Shown: positions 42,733 through 51,428, counted from the stretch's first letter. The stretch: DNA of 64,000 nt from Cytobacillus suaedae (GCA_014960805.1 CP063163.1:1816001-1880000); one strand, 5' to 3'. Notes: generated by a model not told the origin, from the letters alone. Made by a program: numbers and translations.

Positions 42733-43251
42733 ATCATCGAATCGTTTAGGTTTTATAATGTGTCGGAAAAGGATATGGACTTTCAGTTGGTACTAACTCG
42801 AATGAAGGAGTTTATGAGGAAGGATCCACGTTCACGGTATGTTCTTTCCATTGGAACTGATTCACATGTACATCAAACCGAAACTCGATTTATTACAGCG
42901 ATTCACTTACACCGTGTTGGCAAAGGTGCATGGGGATGTTTAAGCAATTATAATGTTAAACGACCCATAAAAAGCATAAGAGAAAAAATATCATTAGAAA
43001 CTGCATTGAGTCAAGAAGTTACCTATTTATTTTCTCCTGAGGATTTAGCTGACTTAACTGAAATCATCCTTCCTTATGCTGATGAGGGGTCAGACCTAAC
43101 CATTGAGATTCATTTGGATATTGGCACTAGAGGAGCAACTAAGGAATTAATTCAGGATATGACAGGAAGAATTACTGCTATGGGTCTTGAAGCAAAAATT
43201 AAACCCGATTCTTATGCCGCTTTCAGCTATGCAAACCGCTATACGAAGTAG
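42733..43251 (+). CDS. ykuK: YkuK family protein, possible ATC start
   Basis: The product is about 172 residues and has the YkuK (DUF458) domain: RKDPRSRYVLSIGTDSHVH, HRVGKGAWG, EIHLDIGTRG and IKPDSYAAFSYANRYTK, with RNase H-like strands. The first ordinary start codon is GTG at 42760, but it has no ribosome site. The open frame continues upstream through IIESFRFYN, which looks like family sequence. AAAAGGAG (42718-42725) is correctly spaced for ATC at 42733. The gene may therefore use a rare ATC start; the conservative alternative is 42760-43251. Confidence 0.75.
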   Translation: MIESFRFYNVSEKDMDFQLVLTRMKEFMRKDPRSRYVLSIGTDSHVHQTETRFITAIHLHRVGKGAWGCLSNYNVKRPIKSIREKISLETALSQEVTYLFSPEDLADLTEIILPYADEGSDLTIEIHLDIGTRGATKELIQDMTGRITAMGLEAKIKPDSYAAFSYANRYTK

Positions 43252-43260
43252 ATGTAAATT

Positions 43261-43268
43261 ATTGACAA
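43261..43268 (-). promoter_or_regulatory. near-perfect Spo0A box upstream of abbA
   Basis: On the minus strand TTGTCAAT matches seven of eight positions of TTGTCRAA. abbA is activated by Spo0A~P in B. subtilis, so the site is in an expected place. The same bases read TTGACA on the plus strand and could be a -35 box instead. Confidence 0.4.
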
Positions 43269-43332
43269 GCATGTTTACCTCTCTTTGAAACTATAAATTA
43301 ATAATCAGGTTTCTACGTTGGAGGGAATAGAG

Positions 43333-43527
43333 ATGAAAATTGGTACCGTGAATCTTCTGTCTAAGGATGAACAAGCTTTGTTATTAGAAATCTTATTTAG
43401 TCAGCGTTATGCATTAGACTTGGTAAGTGTAGAAATCGCAGACATAGAGAATGGTTCTAAACCAACAGATGAAATCGTTTATAAGCGCTTAATTGCCCTT
43501 TATGATAAGCTTGTAGATGAAATATAG
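43333..43527 (+). CDS. abbA: AbrB anti-repressor AbbA
   Basis: This 64-residue protein resembles AbbA (YkzF): LLSKDEQALLLEILFSQRYA, LVSVEIADIENGSKPTDEI and YKRLIALYDKLVDEI align with the helices of the B. subtilis protein. AbbA binds the AbrB DNA-binding face and so relieves repression of biofilm and stationary-phase genes. ATG at 43333 is placed 7 bases after GGAGGG; the TTG at 43318 is part of the ribosome site. The position between ykuK and darB is the conserved one. Confidence 0.88.
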   Translation: MKIGTVNLLSKDEQALLLEILFSQRYALDLVSVEIADIENGSKPTDEIVYKRLIALYDKLVDEI

Positions 43528-43536
43528 AATGGTATC

Positions 43537-43567
43537 GGCTATTACTCAAAGTGATAGTCTTTTTTTT
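43537..43567 (+). terminator. abbA terminator
   Basis: GGCTATTAC (43537-43545) pairs with GTGATAGTC (43551-43559), two G-U pairs, followed by eight T residues. Confidence 0.85.
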
Positions 43568-43620
43568 GGGTAAGGTACTCTAGTGTAAGAGAGTTACTTA
43601 TAAATTAATTATGAGTGTAT

Positions 43621-43826
43621 TGGAGCGGAAGGCACTTGACTCCTGCGGGAAGTGAGGAAAGTGCGAGACCCCACAGGCGCATAGCGCCGAGGAGTGGGTT
43701 TTTTCACGACAGTGAAAATAACCTTCCTTTTCCTCCCCGATGGGAATTCCCCCTTGAAAAAGCCGGCAGTTGGGCTTTTTCTTAATTCCCCGCGGAAAGC
43801 AAGTGTATGCAGCTGAAAGGAACGGC
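43621..43826. repeat. dispersed hairpin repeat, inverted orientation
   Basis: GGCACTTG (43631-43638) opens the element and CCCCGCGGAAAGCAAGTG closes it near 43805, where the right arm diverges to CAAGTGTA. It contains the intact ACAGGCGCATAGCGCCGAGGAG core and the AAAAAGCCGGCAG hairpin. It runs opposite to the copies at 9.5 and 39.5 kb. The remaining 190 bases before darB are AT-rich promoter sequence with no other feature I can support. Confidence 0.88.
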
Positions 43827-44019
43827 ACAATTCAAAGAGGAAATAGCCACCTTTGCAAAAAAGTCTTTTGGAAAAAAAGTGACATCATTCCTACCAGAGA
43901 TGTGTTAAAATATAAAATGAAATTATGAATAATCATGCTAGCCGTAATACGAAATTAAGCAAAATGCATATAGTATACTATAGATAAAGAGAATTAATAG
44001 TGATAAGGGGAATACAATC

Positions 44020-44463
44020 ATGATTAGCCTCCAAAGTAATGAATTTCTAGAAACAACAATTAAGGACTTAATTATACAATCCGATAAGGTAGCACACGTC
44101 CAGATAGGCAATAATCTCGAACATGCTTTACTTGTTTTAACGAAAACGGGCTATACAGCAGTACCAGTATTAGACCCATACTACAAGTTGCACGGGCTCA
44201 TTAGTTCAACACATATCTTTGATTCAATTCTTGGGTTAGAGCGTATTGAGTTTGAAAGATTAGAAGCCATGAAGGTTGAAGAAGTTATGAATAAGGATAT
44301 ACCTGTTCTAAAGCTAAATGATAAAGTAGAAAGAGGCTTAGAGCTGGTCGTTGATCATCCTTTTGTTTGTGTCGAAAATGAAGAGAACGTTTTTGAAGGA
44401 ATCTTTACAAGACGTGCTGTTCTAAAACAATTAAACAAGCATGTCAAAAAGTTAAATAAATAA
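44020..44463 (+). CDS. darB: c-di-AMP-binding CBS protein DarB
   Basis: This 147-residue protein consists of two CBS motifs and matches DarB (YkuL) in length and sequence: KVAHVQIGNNLEHALLVLTK, TGYTAVPVLDPYYKLHGLIS, LERIEFERL and NVFEGIFTRRAVLKQLNKH. In B. subtilis apo-DarB stimulates the (p)ppGpp synthetase Rel and pyruvate carboxylase, and c-di-AMP binding stops this, linking potassium status to metabolism. The potassium channel subunit gene ktrC, another c-di-AMP target, is 14 kb away. Transcribed alone. Confidence 0.93.
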   Translation: MISLQSNEFLETTIKDLIIQSDKVAHVQIGNNLEHALLVLTKTGYTAVPVLDPYYKLHGLISSTHIFDSILGLERIEFERLEAMKVEEVMNKDIPVLKLNDKVERGLELVVDHPFVCVENEENVFEGIFTRRAVLKQLNKHVKKLNK

Positions 44464-44481
44464 AACATGTAGATAGTGGTG

Positions 44482-44511
44482 AAGACCTTCAAGCAGAAGG
44501 TCTTTACTATT
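44482..44511 (+). terminator. darB terminator
   Basis: AAGACCTTC (44482-44490) pairs with GAAGGTCTT (44496-44504), followed by a moderately T-rich tract. Confidence 0.75.
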
Positions 44512-44544
44512 TTAGACTCTAGATTAGAAGGGGTGAAGATAAGA

Positions 44545-46050
44545 ATGGGCCAAGCTATATCCAGTAAAGCTGAACGATTATCTCAGCCTAATCAAACTAA
44601 GAGGCCATTGGTTCTGGCTGCAGTGATGTTAGCTATGTTTATGGCAGCAATTGAAGCCACTATTGTTTCCACTGCAATGCCTGCGATTGTAGGGGACTTA
44701 GGAGGATTTTCTCTTTATAGTTGGGTATTTTCAGCTTACTTACTAATGAATGCGGTTACGGTTTTAATTTATGGAAAGTTATCCGATTTATTTGGGCGTA
44801 AACCTATTCTAATATTTGGTATAGTCGTCTTTTTGATTGGGTCTGTGCTATGCGGTTTTGCAAGTAATATGGAAATGCTAATCCTATTTAGGTTTATACA
44901 AGGATTTGGAGCAGGGGCAGTTATGCCAATCGCATCTACCATTGTAGGTGATATGTATACGAAGGAAGAGAGAGCAAAAATACAAGGGTATCTCTCGAGT
45001 GTATGGGGAATCTCTGCCATCATGGGGCCTGCACTTGGAGGAATCTTTGTTGAGTATGTTAGCTGGAGACTGGTGTTTTGGGTAAATGTTCCACTAGGCA
45101 TACTAGCCATAATTGTTCTTGTATTATTCTTACATGAGGGAATTGAAAAGAAAAAGCATTCCATCGATTACATAGGAGCAGTTTTATTATTTGTGGCAAT
45201 TAGTGCAATAATGGTCGTCCTTGTTGAAGGAGGAGTTCATTGGTCTTGGACATCTACTCAGTCCCTAACATTAATAGTGGTTGCTGTAGTTTCATTATTA
45301 TTATTTATTTTTCAAGAAAATAGAGCAAAAGAGCCAATGATGCCATTTGCAATTTGGAAGGAAAAATCGATATTTATAGCTAATATAACCTCTTTGACAA
45401 CAGGTATGATGCTAATTGGAATTTCGAGTTTTTTACCTGCTTTCGTTCAAGGAGTGATGGAAAGATCTCCTATTGTAGCTGGCTCTACCCTTACAACAAT
45501 GTCTATTGGTTGGCCTATTGCAGCTACTGTCGCGGGTCGAATGTTACTAAAGGTTGGTTTCAGGACTACTTCCCTTATTGGTGGTGTCGCACTTGTGTTA
45601 GGAAGTATTATCTTCCTAACGTTATCTCCGGATGATGGTCCGGTATGGGCTGCGTTTGGGTCGTTTATGGTTGGTATCGGGATGGGGATGACCACAACTT
45701 CGTTCATCGTTTCCATTCAGAGTACGGTTGAATGGCAAATGAGAGGTGTTGCAACTGCAGCAAATATGTTTATGAGAACATTAGGAAGTACTGTAGGAGC
45801 AGCATTATTAGGTGGGATTCTTAATAGCAAGCTACAGTCCTATATTCAAGCCGAAGGGATTGAAAATGTAACCATAGATTCAACTAACATCCTCTTAAAT
45901 GAGGAAGAGCGAAATGCTTTAACCGAAAGTGTCAGATCTGTACTTCAAGATGGTCTAACGATATCCTTGCATTATGTGTATTGGGGAGTCTTTATTTTTG
46001 CAGTTATCAGCTTTCTATTGATTCTGTTTTTGCCTAAAGGGGAAAAGTAA
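44545..46050 (+). CDS. MFS drug transporter, DHA2 (14-TMS) family
   Basis: This 501-residue permease has 14 predicted membrane helices. It carries the DHA2 motifs LAMFMAAIEATIVSTAMPAI in helix 1, GKLSDLFGRKPI between helices 2 and 3 (motif A) and GPALGGIFVEYVSWRLVFWVN in helix 5 (motif C). It is a proton-coupled exporter of drugs or amphipathic metabolites. ATG at 44545 is chosen: GAAGGGGTGAAG precedes it and the longer frame would run through the darB terminator. No adjacent regulator gene is present. Confidence 0.88.
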   Translation: MGQAISSKAERLSQPNQTKRPLVLAAVMLAMFMAAIEATIVSTAMPAIVGDLGGFSLYSWVFSAYLLMNAVTVLIYGKLSDLFGRKPILIFGIVVFLIGSVLCGFASNMEMLILFRFIQGFGAGAVMPIASTIVGDMYTKEERAKIQGYLSSVWGISAIMGPALGGIFVEYVSWRLVFWVNVPLGILAIIVLVLFLHEGIEKKKHSIDYIGAVLLFVAISAIMVVLVEGGVHWSWTSTQSLTLIVVAVVSLLLFIFQENRAKEPMMPFAIWKEKSIFIANITSLTTGMMLIGISSFLPAFVQGVMERSPIVAGSTLTTMSIGWPIAATVAGRMLLKVGFRTTSLIGGVALVLGSIIFLTLSPDDGPVWAAFGSFMVGIGMGMTTTSFIVSIQSTVEWQMRGVATAANMFMRTLGSTVGAALLGGILNSKLQSYIQAEGIENVTIDSTNILLNEEERNALTESVRSVLQDGLTISLHYVYWGVFIFAVISFLLILFLPKGEK

Positions 46051-46074
46051 AAAGCATCCAAGCGGATGCTTTTT
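46049..46074. terminator. bidirectional terminator
   Basis: AAAAAGCATCC (46049-46059) pairs perfectly with GGATGCTTTTT (46064-46074), serving the MFS gene and the convergent VOC gene. Confidence 0.88.
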
Positions 46075-46441
46075 AACGTTTTTCCAAGAACTCGATACGG
46101 TTTCCGAATGGGTCAAAAAATGAGAATCGATCTACATTTGGAATTGGTTTTTCATCTTGGGTTTTAACATCGTGTTTTTCTAAAAAGTCTCTTGTTTCTA
46201 TTAGATTACTAATCTCAAAAGCTGGATGGCGTTTACTTTTATAGTTTCCCATGTCTTCCGCACCAATATGAAGTTCGATATCCCCTATTTGATACCAGAG
46301 TCCACCGTTTGCCTTTAATGATTCTGGTTTTTCGATTTCCTCAAGACCGAGCAGGTCAGTATAAAACCTTTTTGCATTATCCTCTTCACCAAAAGGTATA
46401 CAAATTTGTACATGATTTAGTCTTTTATATTGGATTATCAT
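46073..46441 (-). CDS. VOC family (glyoxalase-like) protein
   Basis: This 122-residue protein has the VOC fold: LNHVQICIPFGEEDNAKRFY at the start, a central GDIELHIGAED strand and a FFDPFGNRIEFLEKR end with the conserved Glu. Candidate metal ligands are His-9, His-58 and Glu-118 (approximate). The reaction cannot be assigned. It lies 14 bases after the TSUP permease gene on the same strand and may be co-transcribed. Confidence 0.75.
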   Translation of the reverse strand: MIIQYKRLNHVQICIPFGEEDNAKRFYTDLLGLEEIEKPESLKANGGLWYQIGDIELHIGAEDMGNYKSKRHPAFEISNLIETRDFLEKHDVKTQDEKPIPNVDRFSFFDPFGNRIEFLEKR

Positions 46442-46455
46442 TTTAATCCTCCTAG

Positions 46456-47187
46456 TTAAATGAATTTTACTAATAGATAAAGAATTAAAGCCACTGTAAC
46501 AACACGTAAAATGATTTGTAGATGTCTTGTTGGTAGTTTATTAGCCATTCTAACTGAGCATTGTGCACCAATAATAGACCCAATACCTAGAAAGAGTGCA
46601 ACTTTTAGCTCGAAGTGTCCTGAAGACACATACATCATAACGGCACCAAAACAACTTAAAAAGGTTTGAAATCGAGTAAAGGCCATAGATGCCATAAATG
46701 AAAAACCTTGATGAAGGTACGTATACATGGATAATGTTGCTTGACCAGGGCCAAACATTCCATCATAAATGCCAACTCCATAGACATAAGGAAGAAGTCT
46801 TCTCGGAATATTATGTGACATATTCTCGTTTGAGAGAGGTTTCTTTTTTAAACTTAATAATAGGGCAAAACTTAATAAGGTTATAGCAAATACTGTTAAA
46901 TGTCTTTCAGATAAGGATGAAGCAATCGCTCCTCCTGTCATACCCCCAATTAGGCTAAATGGAGCAATAATGAGAGCTGATTTTAAAGTGACTTTTTTTT
47001 CTTTTAATAACACAGCAAAGCTTGAAAATGAACTAAACGTGTTAGAAAATTTATTAGCGGCAATCGCTGAATGGATAGGTACACCTATTACCAGCATTGC
47101 TGGTAAGCTAATCATTCCTCCACCGCCTGCAATTGTTCCAATAAATGTAGCCAGGAATCCAACTAAGATTAATAGAACTTCAGTCAT
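46456..47187 (-). CDS. TSUP (TauE/SafE) family permease
   Basis: This 243-residue membrane protein has seven or eight hydrophobic helices and the family hallmarks GTIAGGGGMISLPAML near the N-terminus and GIYDGMFGPGQATL in the second half. TSUP proteins export sulfite, sulfoacetate or other small organosulfur anions. It is divergent from ccpC. ATG at 47187 is preferred to TTG at 47196, but the ribosome site is weak for both. Confidence 0.83.
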   Translation of the reverse strand: MTEVLLILVGFLATFIGTIAGGGGMISLPAMLVIGVPIHSAIAANKFSNTFSSFSSFAVLLKEKKVTLKSALIIAPFSLIGGMTGGAIASSLSERHLTVFAITLLSFALLLSLKKKPLSNENMSHNIPRRLLPYVYGVGIYDGMFGPGQATLSMYTYLHQGFSFMASMAFTRFQTFLSCFGAVMMYVSSGHFELKVALFLGIGSIIGAQCSVRMANKLPTRHLQIILRVVTVALILYLLVKFI

Positions 47188-47273
47188 AAACAACACCGTC
47201 TTTCTAATATCCTCTAACTAAATCTTATACTTACAAATGTGATAATGAAATTACAGAAAAATTAAGATATACT

Positions 47274-47288
47274 ATAAGTAATTCTTAT
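47274..47288. promoter_or_regulatory. CcpC operator
   Basis: ATAAGTAATTCTTAT is an exact match to the CcpC dyad ATAA-N7-TTAT. It is 21 bp before the ccpC start, which fits the known autorepression of ccpC. Confidence 0.8.
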
Positions 47289-47309
47289 AGATAAGCGGAG
47301 CTGATTGAT

Positions 47310-48185
47310 TTGCAGTTTTCAGAATTTAAAATGTTGGTTGTACTTGCGGAAGAAATGAATATGAGAAAGGCTTCAGAGAAATTATTTGTATCACAGCCAG
47401 CCCTATCACAACGGCTACAAACCATCGAGAAGTCTTGGGGAACTCAAATATTTTTACGATCACAAAAGGGTCTTACAACAACACCTGCTGGAGAAAGAAT
47501 TATTGAGTATGCAAAAGAGGTAGTAGAAAAAGAGGAGATCATCCGTGAGGAAATACAAGGATTGGATTATGGAATTCATGGAACGTTAAAATTGGCTTGT
47601 GCATCTATAATAGGTCAAAATTGGTTACCACAAATCTTAAAACGATTTGTTACAGCCTACCCACATGCAAAAATATCTCTACTAACAGGTTGGAGTAGTG
47701 AAATATTAAAAAATCTTTATGATAATTCTGTGCATATCGGAATAATTAGAGGCAACCCTGAATGGAAGGGTGTCAAAGAGCATTTACTAACAGATACCTT
47801 ATATTTGGTTGACACAGAAATAAATAAAATTGAACAGGTACTGGAGACAGAAAGACCCTTTATACAATTTAAAAGTGATTCAACATACTATCAAGAAATT
47901 CAGGAATGGTGGTATAGTAAATTTCAAACTCCACCCAAACGGACAATTGTAGTTGACCAAATTGAAACATGTAAACAAATGACTTTAAATGGCATTGGAT
48001 ATGCAATTTTACCTTCCATTACATTAAATAAGTCAGATACAAATATTTATAAGATTCCTCTATTAAATGAGCAGGATGAGCCAATTAAACGTGATACGTG
48101 GCTTGTTGGGTACGAATCTGCATTTGAATTAAAACAAGTTCAAGCTTTTGTTGAAATCATGAAGGATAGTGCAAAACATTTGTAG
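47310..48185 (+). CDS. ccpC: LysR-type regulator CcpC
   Basis: This 291-residue LysR regulator matches CcpC (YkuM), the citrate-responsive repressor of citrate synthase and aconitase genes in Bacillus. The winged helix is at about 1-60 (NMRKASEKLFVSQPALSQRL), and the effector domain contains ASIIGQNWLPQILKRF, ISLLTGWSSEILK and DQIETCKQMTLNGIGYAIL. Start is TTG; GCGGAG lies 10 bases upstream. It is divergent from a TSUP permease and is followed by a terminator, then dapH. The flavodoxin genes ykuNOP found here in B. subtilis are missing. Confidence 0.93.
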   Translation: MQFSEFKMLVVLAEEMNMRKASEKLFVSQPALSQRLQTIEKSWGTQIFLRSQKGLTTTPAGERIIEYAKEVVEKEEIIREEIQGLDYGIHGTLKLACASIIGQNWLPQILKRFVTAYPHAKISLLTGWSSEILKNLYDNSVHIGIIRGNPEWKGVKEHLLTDTLYLVDTEINKIEQVLETERPFIQFKSDSTYYQEIQEWWYSKFQTPPKRTIVVDQIETCKQMTLNGIGYAILPSITLNKSDTNIYKIPLLNEQDEPIKRDTWLVGYESAFELKQVQAFVEIMKDSAKHL

Positions 48186-48207
48186 TCCGATGAAGGACTA
48201 TTTTCTT
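48183..48207 (+). terminator. ccpC terminator
   Basis: TAGTCC (48183-48188) pairs with GGACTA (48195-48200), followed by TTTTCTT. It overlaps the stop codon. Confidence 0.75.
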
Positions 48208-48224
48208 GTCACACATGTCTTTGT

Positions 48225-48254
48225 TTGATACATTAATTAGGTAAAGTTTATATT
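48225..48254 (+). promoter_or_regulatory. SigA-type promoter of dapH
   Basis: TTGATA (48225-48230) and TATATT (48249-48254) are separated by 18 bp. No lysine riboswitch or other leader structure is seen in the remaining 35 bases. Confidence 0.5.
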
Positions 48255-48289
48255 CTAGGATTTATAGCATATTAAGGAGGAAACTACAT

Positions 48290-49009
48290 ATGAAAATGAT
48301 GGATGCAAATGAAATTATTTCGTTTATTCAAAATAGCGTAAAATCTACACCTGTAAAAGTGTATTTAAAAGGAAATTTAGAGGGAATTGACTTCGGTGCA
48401 AATTCTAAAACGTTTTTAACTGGCAACACTGGTGTAGTTTTCGGCGAATGGAAAGACATCAAAGCTGCAATTGAAGCGAATGAAGCCAATATTGAAGATT
48501 ACGTTGTTGAAAATGATCGCCGTAACTCAGCAATTCCACTATTAGATCTTAAGGGCATCAAAGCACGAATTGAGCCAGGTGCTATTATTCGTGATCAAGT
48601 AGAAATTGGTGATAATGCTGTAATTATGATGGGTGCTTCTATCAACATTGGTGCAGTTGTTGGTGAAGGAACGATGATCGACATGAATACAGTTTTAGGT
48701 GGACGTGCAACAGTTGGTAAGAACTGCCACATCGGAGCAGGTTCAGTCTTGGCTGGGGTAATTGAGCCGCCTTCTGCAAAACCTGTAGTAGTTGAGGATG
48801 ATGTAGTGATTGGAGCAAATGCTGTTGTTCTTGAAGGTGTTACTGTTGGTAAAGGTGCTGTCGTAGCAGCTGGTGCTATTGTTATTGAAGATGTTCCTCC
48901 ATACACTGTAGTTGCTGGTACACCTGCACGTGTAATTAAGAAAATTGATGAGAAGACAAAAGCAAAAACTGAAATTAAACAAGAACTTCGTCAATTAAAC
49001 GAAGAGTAA
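48290..49009 (+). CDS. dapH: 2,3,4,5-tetrahydrodipicolinate N-acetyltransferase
   Basis: This 239-residue acetyltransferase has a mixed N-terminal domain and a left-handed beta-helix of hexapeptide repeats (about 90-200, for example [56 protein letters not shown]). DapH (YkuQ) acetylates tetrahydrodipicolinate with acetyl-CoA in the acetylated branch of diaminopimelate and lysine synthesis. It is followed 53 bases later by the deacetylase of the same pathway. AAGGAGG precedes the ATG. Confidence 0.97.
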   Translation: MKMMDANEIISFIQNSVKSTPVKVYLKGNLEGIDFGANSKTFLTGNTGVVFGEWKDIKAAIEANEANIEDYVVENDRRNSAIPLLDLKGIKARIEPGAIIRDQVEIGDNAVIMMGASINIGAVVGEGTMIDMNTVLGGRATVGKNCHIGAGSVLAGVIEPPSAKPVVVEDDVVIGANAVVLEGVTVGKGAVVAAGAIVIEDVPPYTVVAGTPARVIKKIDEKTKAKTEIKQELRQLNEE

Positions 49010-49016
49010 AACCGTA

Positions 49017-49041
49017 GGCGTGGATTATTATAATCCGCGCC
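49017..49041 (+). other. intercistronic hairpin between dapH and the deacetylase gene
   Basis: GGCGTGGATTA (49017-49027) pairs with TAATCCGCGCC (49031-49041), one G-U pair, with a 3-base loop. No T-run follows, so it is more likely an mRNA-processing or stability element than a terminator. Confidence 0.6.
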
Positions 49042-49062
49042 ATTTATATAGGAGGAACTATG

Positions 49063-50190
49063 ATGGATGCACTTCATCCCTTTGTGAAAATTAGAAGAGA
49101 TTTACATAAAATACCTGAACTTGGTTTTCAAGAATATAAGACACAAAGCTACCTGCTAAACTATATTGAAAGTTTACCGGGTGATCATCTGGAGATAAAG
49201 AAGTGGCGGACAGGTTTGTTTGTAAAGGTTAAGGGGACTAATCCATCAAAACTTATTGGGTATCGAGCTGATATTGATGGACTTCCGATTGATGAACAAA
49301 CAGAGTATGAATTTAAGTCAGAACACTCTGGACGTATGCATGCATGTGGGCATGATCTACATATGAGTATTGCATTAGGTGTTTTAACATCCGTAGTTTC
49401 AAATCGACTGAAAGATGATGTTTTATTTATTTTTCAGCCTGCAGAAGAAGGACCTGGTGGCGCTCTCCCTATGCTTCAAAGTGAGATTATGAACGAGTGG
49501 AAACCAGATATTTTATTTGCATTACATATCGCTCCGGAGTATGAAGTAGGTACAATTGCTACAAAGACTGGCCTTTTATTTGCCAATACCTCTGAACTCT
49601 ATATTGACTTGAAAGGTAAGGGAGGCCATGCGGCTTATCCTCACTTAACAAATGATATGATTGTTGCCGGTTGTAATTTGGTCACTCAACTGCAATCAAT
49701 TATTTCTAGAAATGTAAACCCTTTAGATAGCGCGGTCATTACTATTGGGAAAATTACTGGAGGTACTGTACAAAATATTATTGCTGAAAATGCAAGACTT
49801 GAAGGAACCATTCGGACTCTATCGGAACAATCGATGGTAAATGTAAAAAAGAGGATAGAAGAGATTGTTAAAGGGATTGAAATGGGATACCAATGTGAAG
49901 CAATGATTGATTACGGTGCTATGTATCATCAAGTATTTAATGAATCGGAAACGACGAAAGAATTTATGGATTTTGTACGTGAACAACCTGATGTGAGGTT
50001 GTATGAGTGTAAGGAAGCTATGACAGGGGAAGACTTTGGATATATGATTAAGGACATTCCAGGGTTTATGTTTTGGTTAGGTGTAAAATCAGATTTTGGA
50101 TTACACCATTCAAAGCTAACACCAAGCGAAGAGGCCATTCCTATAGCGATAGAACTTATTACAAAATATTTAAATTTTAAAGGAAATTAG
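49063..50190 (+). CDS. ykuR: N-acetyldiaminopimelate deacetylase
   Basis: This 375-residue M20-family metallopeptidase has [15 protein letters not shown] at the start, the metal-binding [14 protein letters not shown] near residue 93, the catalytic PAEEGPGGA near 130, GGHAAYPHL in the lid domain near 187 and GEDFGYM near 326. It removes acetyl from N-acetyl-LL-diaminopimelate. It is the partner of dapH and patA in this window. Two ATG codons (49060, 49063) follow AGGAGG; the second is better spaced. Confidence 0.95.
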   Translation: MDALHPFVKIRRDLHKIPELGFQEYKTQSYLLNYIESLPGDHLEIKKWRTGLFVKVKGTNPSKLIGYRADIDGLPIDEQTEYEFKSEHSGRMHACGHDLHMSIALGVLTSVVSNRLKDDVLFIFQPAEEGPGGALPMLQSEIMNEWKPDILFALHIAPEYEVGTIATKTGLLFANTSELYIDLKGKGGHAAYPHLTNDMIVAGCNLVTQLQSIISRNVNPLDSAVITIGKITGGTVQNIIAENARLEGTIRTLSEQSMVNVKKRIEEIVKGIEMGYQCEAMIDYGAMYHQVFNESETTKEFMDFVREQPDVRLYECKEAMTGEDFGYMIKDIPGFMFWLGVKSDFGLHHSKLTPSEEAIPIAIELITKYLNFKGN

Positions 50191-50283
50191 GTAAAGGAAA
50201 TTTTTCACTCCTCATTTTATGTGCCCGAGAATAAACGGGAAGAAATTGTGACAAATTAACATATATGAGGAGGTGGATGAGTA

Positions 50284-50541
50284 ATGGCAAAAGTCGGAGT
50301 TGAAGGTTCATTAACCGATGTTCAACAAGCTTTACAAGAAAGAGGATATGATGTTGTTCAATTAAAACAAGAAAGTGATGCACAAGGCTGTGACTGTTGT
50401 GTATTAACTGGACTTGATTCTAATGTGATGGGTATGGCTGATACAGTTACTAAAGGATCAGTAATTGAAGCGAATGGTTTAACAGCAGACCAAGTATGTC
50501 AAGAAGTTGAAAGTAGATTAAATCGTACTCAAAATTCATAA
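50284..50541 (+). CDS. ykuS: UPF0180 protein YkuS
   Basis: This 85-residue protein matches Yku[21 protein letters not shown], a central [18 protein letters not shown] with three cysteines and a C-terminal helix. Function is unknown. GAGGAGGTGGATG precedes the ATG. It sits in its conserved position downstream of the deacetylase and is followed by a strong terminator. Confidence 0.92.
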   Translation: MAKVGVEGSLTDVQQALQERGYDVVQLKQESDAQGCDCCVLTGLDSNVMGMADTVTKGSVIEANGLTADQVCQEVESRLNRTQNS

Positions 50542-50550
50542 TTCATGTAA

Positions 50551-50585
50551 AAAGACTAGGTAGATGCTACCTAGTCTTTACTTGT
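50551..50585. terminator. terminator between ykuS and ykuT
   Basis: AAAGACTAGGTAG (50551-50563) pairs perfectly with CTACCTAGTCTTT (50567-50579). It may act for both convergent genes. Confidence 0.88.
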
Positions 50586-50591
50586 GCTATA

Positions 50592-51428
50592 TTAGTTATT
50601 TTTTTTCTCAATATACACTTGATGAGGGAAAGGAATCTCAATTCCGTTAGCATCTAGTGCTTCTTTTAATGCTTTGCGAAGTTTTCTTTCAACAGCCCAT
50701 TGGCCACCATTTTCTGTTTTGGCAATAACACGTATTACTACATCAGATGCACCTAGTGTCTGGACACCAAGCACATTTGGACCATCTTTAATCGAATCAT
50801 CTTCTTTAGCAATCTGGTCACAAACTTCTTGTAATATAGTTACCGCTTTATCAATATCGTCATCATATGAAATTCCAATATCAACTAGAGCACGCATATT
50901 TCCTCTGGAGTGGTTACTCAGACTTGAAATTTGACGATTCGGTAAATAGTGTAAAGTACCATCAAAACCTCTGATTTGCGTTGTACGTAATCCCACTGCC
51001 TCAACAATTCCAGAAAATCCTGCAGTTGTAACATAGTCATCTACATCAATTTGTTTTTCAAGTAATAAAAAGAATCCAGTAACAACATCACTTACCAGTC
51101 CTTGAGCACCAAAACCAATTGCTAGACCTATTACTCCTGCTCCAGCTAAAATCGCTGTAGCATCATAATTAAACACTTGGAATACCATAACGACGAAAAT
51201 AAAGATTAATACATAAGAAAACACATTAATAGTTAAAGCTTCTAATGTTTTGGCACGGCCTTTTGAAATTTCATCACGTTTTGTAACTTTCTCAAATGAC
51301 CTTTTTATTATTTTGTTACCTATTGCTTTAACGATAAGAAAAACAATAATAATAGCCAAAAGTTTTAGGATAATTACACTGCCAACTGTAACAATCGTTG
51401 ACCAATCGATGTCAAAATTAAAATCCAT
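50592..51428 (-). CDS. ykuT: MscS-family mechanosensitive channel
   Basis: This 278-residue protein has three N-terminal membrane helices (about 12-35, 65-85 and 90-112). The third is followed by the Gly/Ala-rich pore segment AGAGVIGLAIGFGAQGLVSDV, then the beta domain (DDYVTTAGFSGIVEAVGLRTT) and the C-terminal vestibule. It matches YkuT and should open under membrane tension to release osmolytes. It is a single gene between the ykuS terminator and the divergent ykuU. Confidence 0.93.
   Translation of the reverse strand: MDFNFDIDWSTIVTVGSVIILKLLAIIIVFLIVKAIGNKIIKRSFEKVTKRDEISKGRAKTLEALTINVFSYVLIFIFVVMVFQVFNYDATAILAGAGVIGLAIGFGAQGLVSDVVTGFFLLLEKQIDVDDYVTTAGFSGIVEAVGLRTTQIRGFDGTLHYLPNRQISSLSNHSRGNMRALVDIGISYDDDIDKAVTILQEVCDQIAKEDDSIKDGPNVLGVQTLGASDVVIRVIAKTENGGQWAVERKLRKALKEALDANGIEIPFPHQVYIEKKNN

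Noticed and set aside
43598-43830. Two minus-strand frames at 43.7 kb
   Set aside because: They lie entirely in the inverted repeat copy and encode the same repeat-derived peptides as at 9.5 and 39.5 kb.
44476-44544. Upstream start for the MFS transporter
   Set aside because: The extension is translated from the darB terminator hairpin; a proper ribosome site precedes ATG 44545.
48595-48994. Long antisense frames inside dapH
   Set aside because: They mirror the hexapeptide repeats of dapH, are low in complexity and have no start signals.
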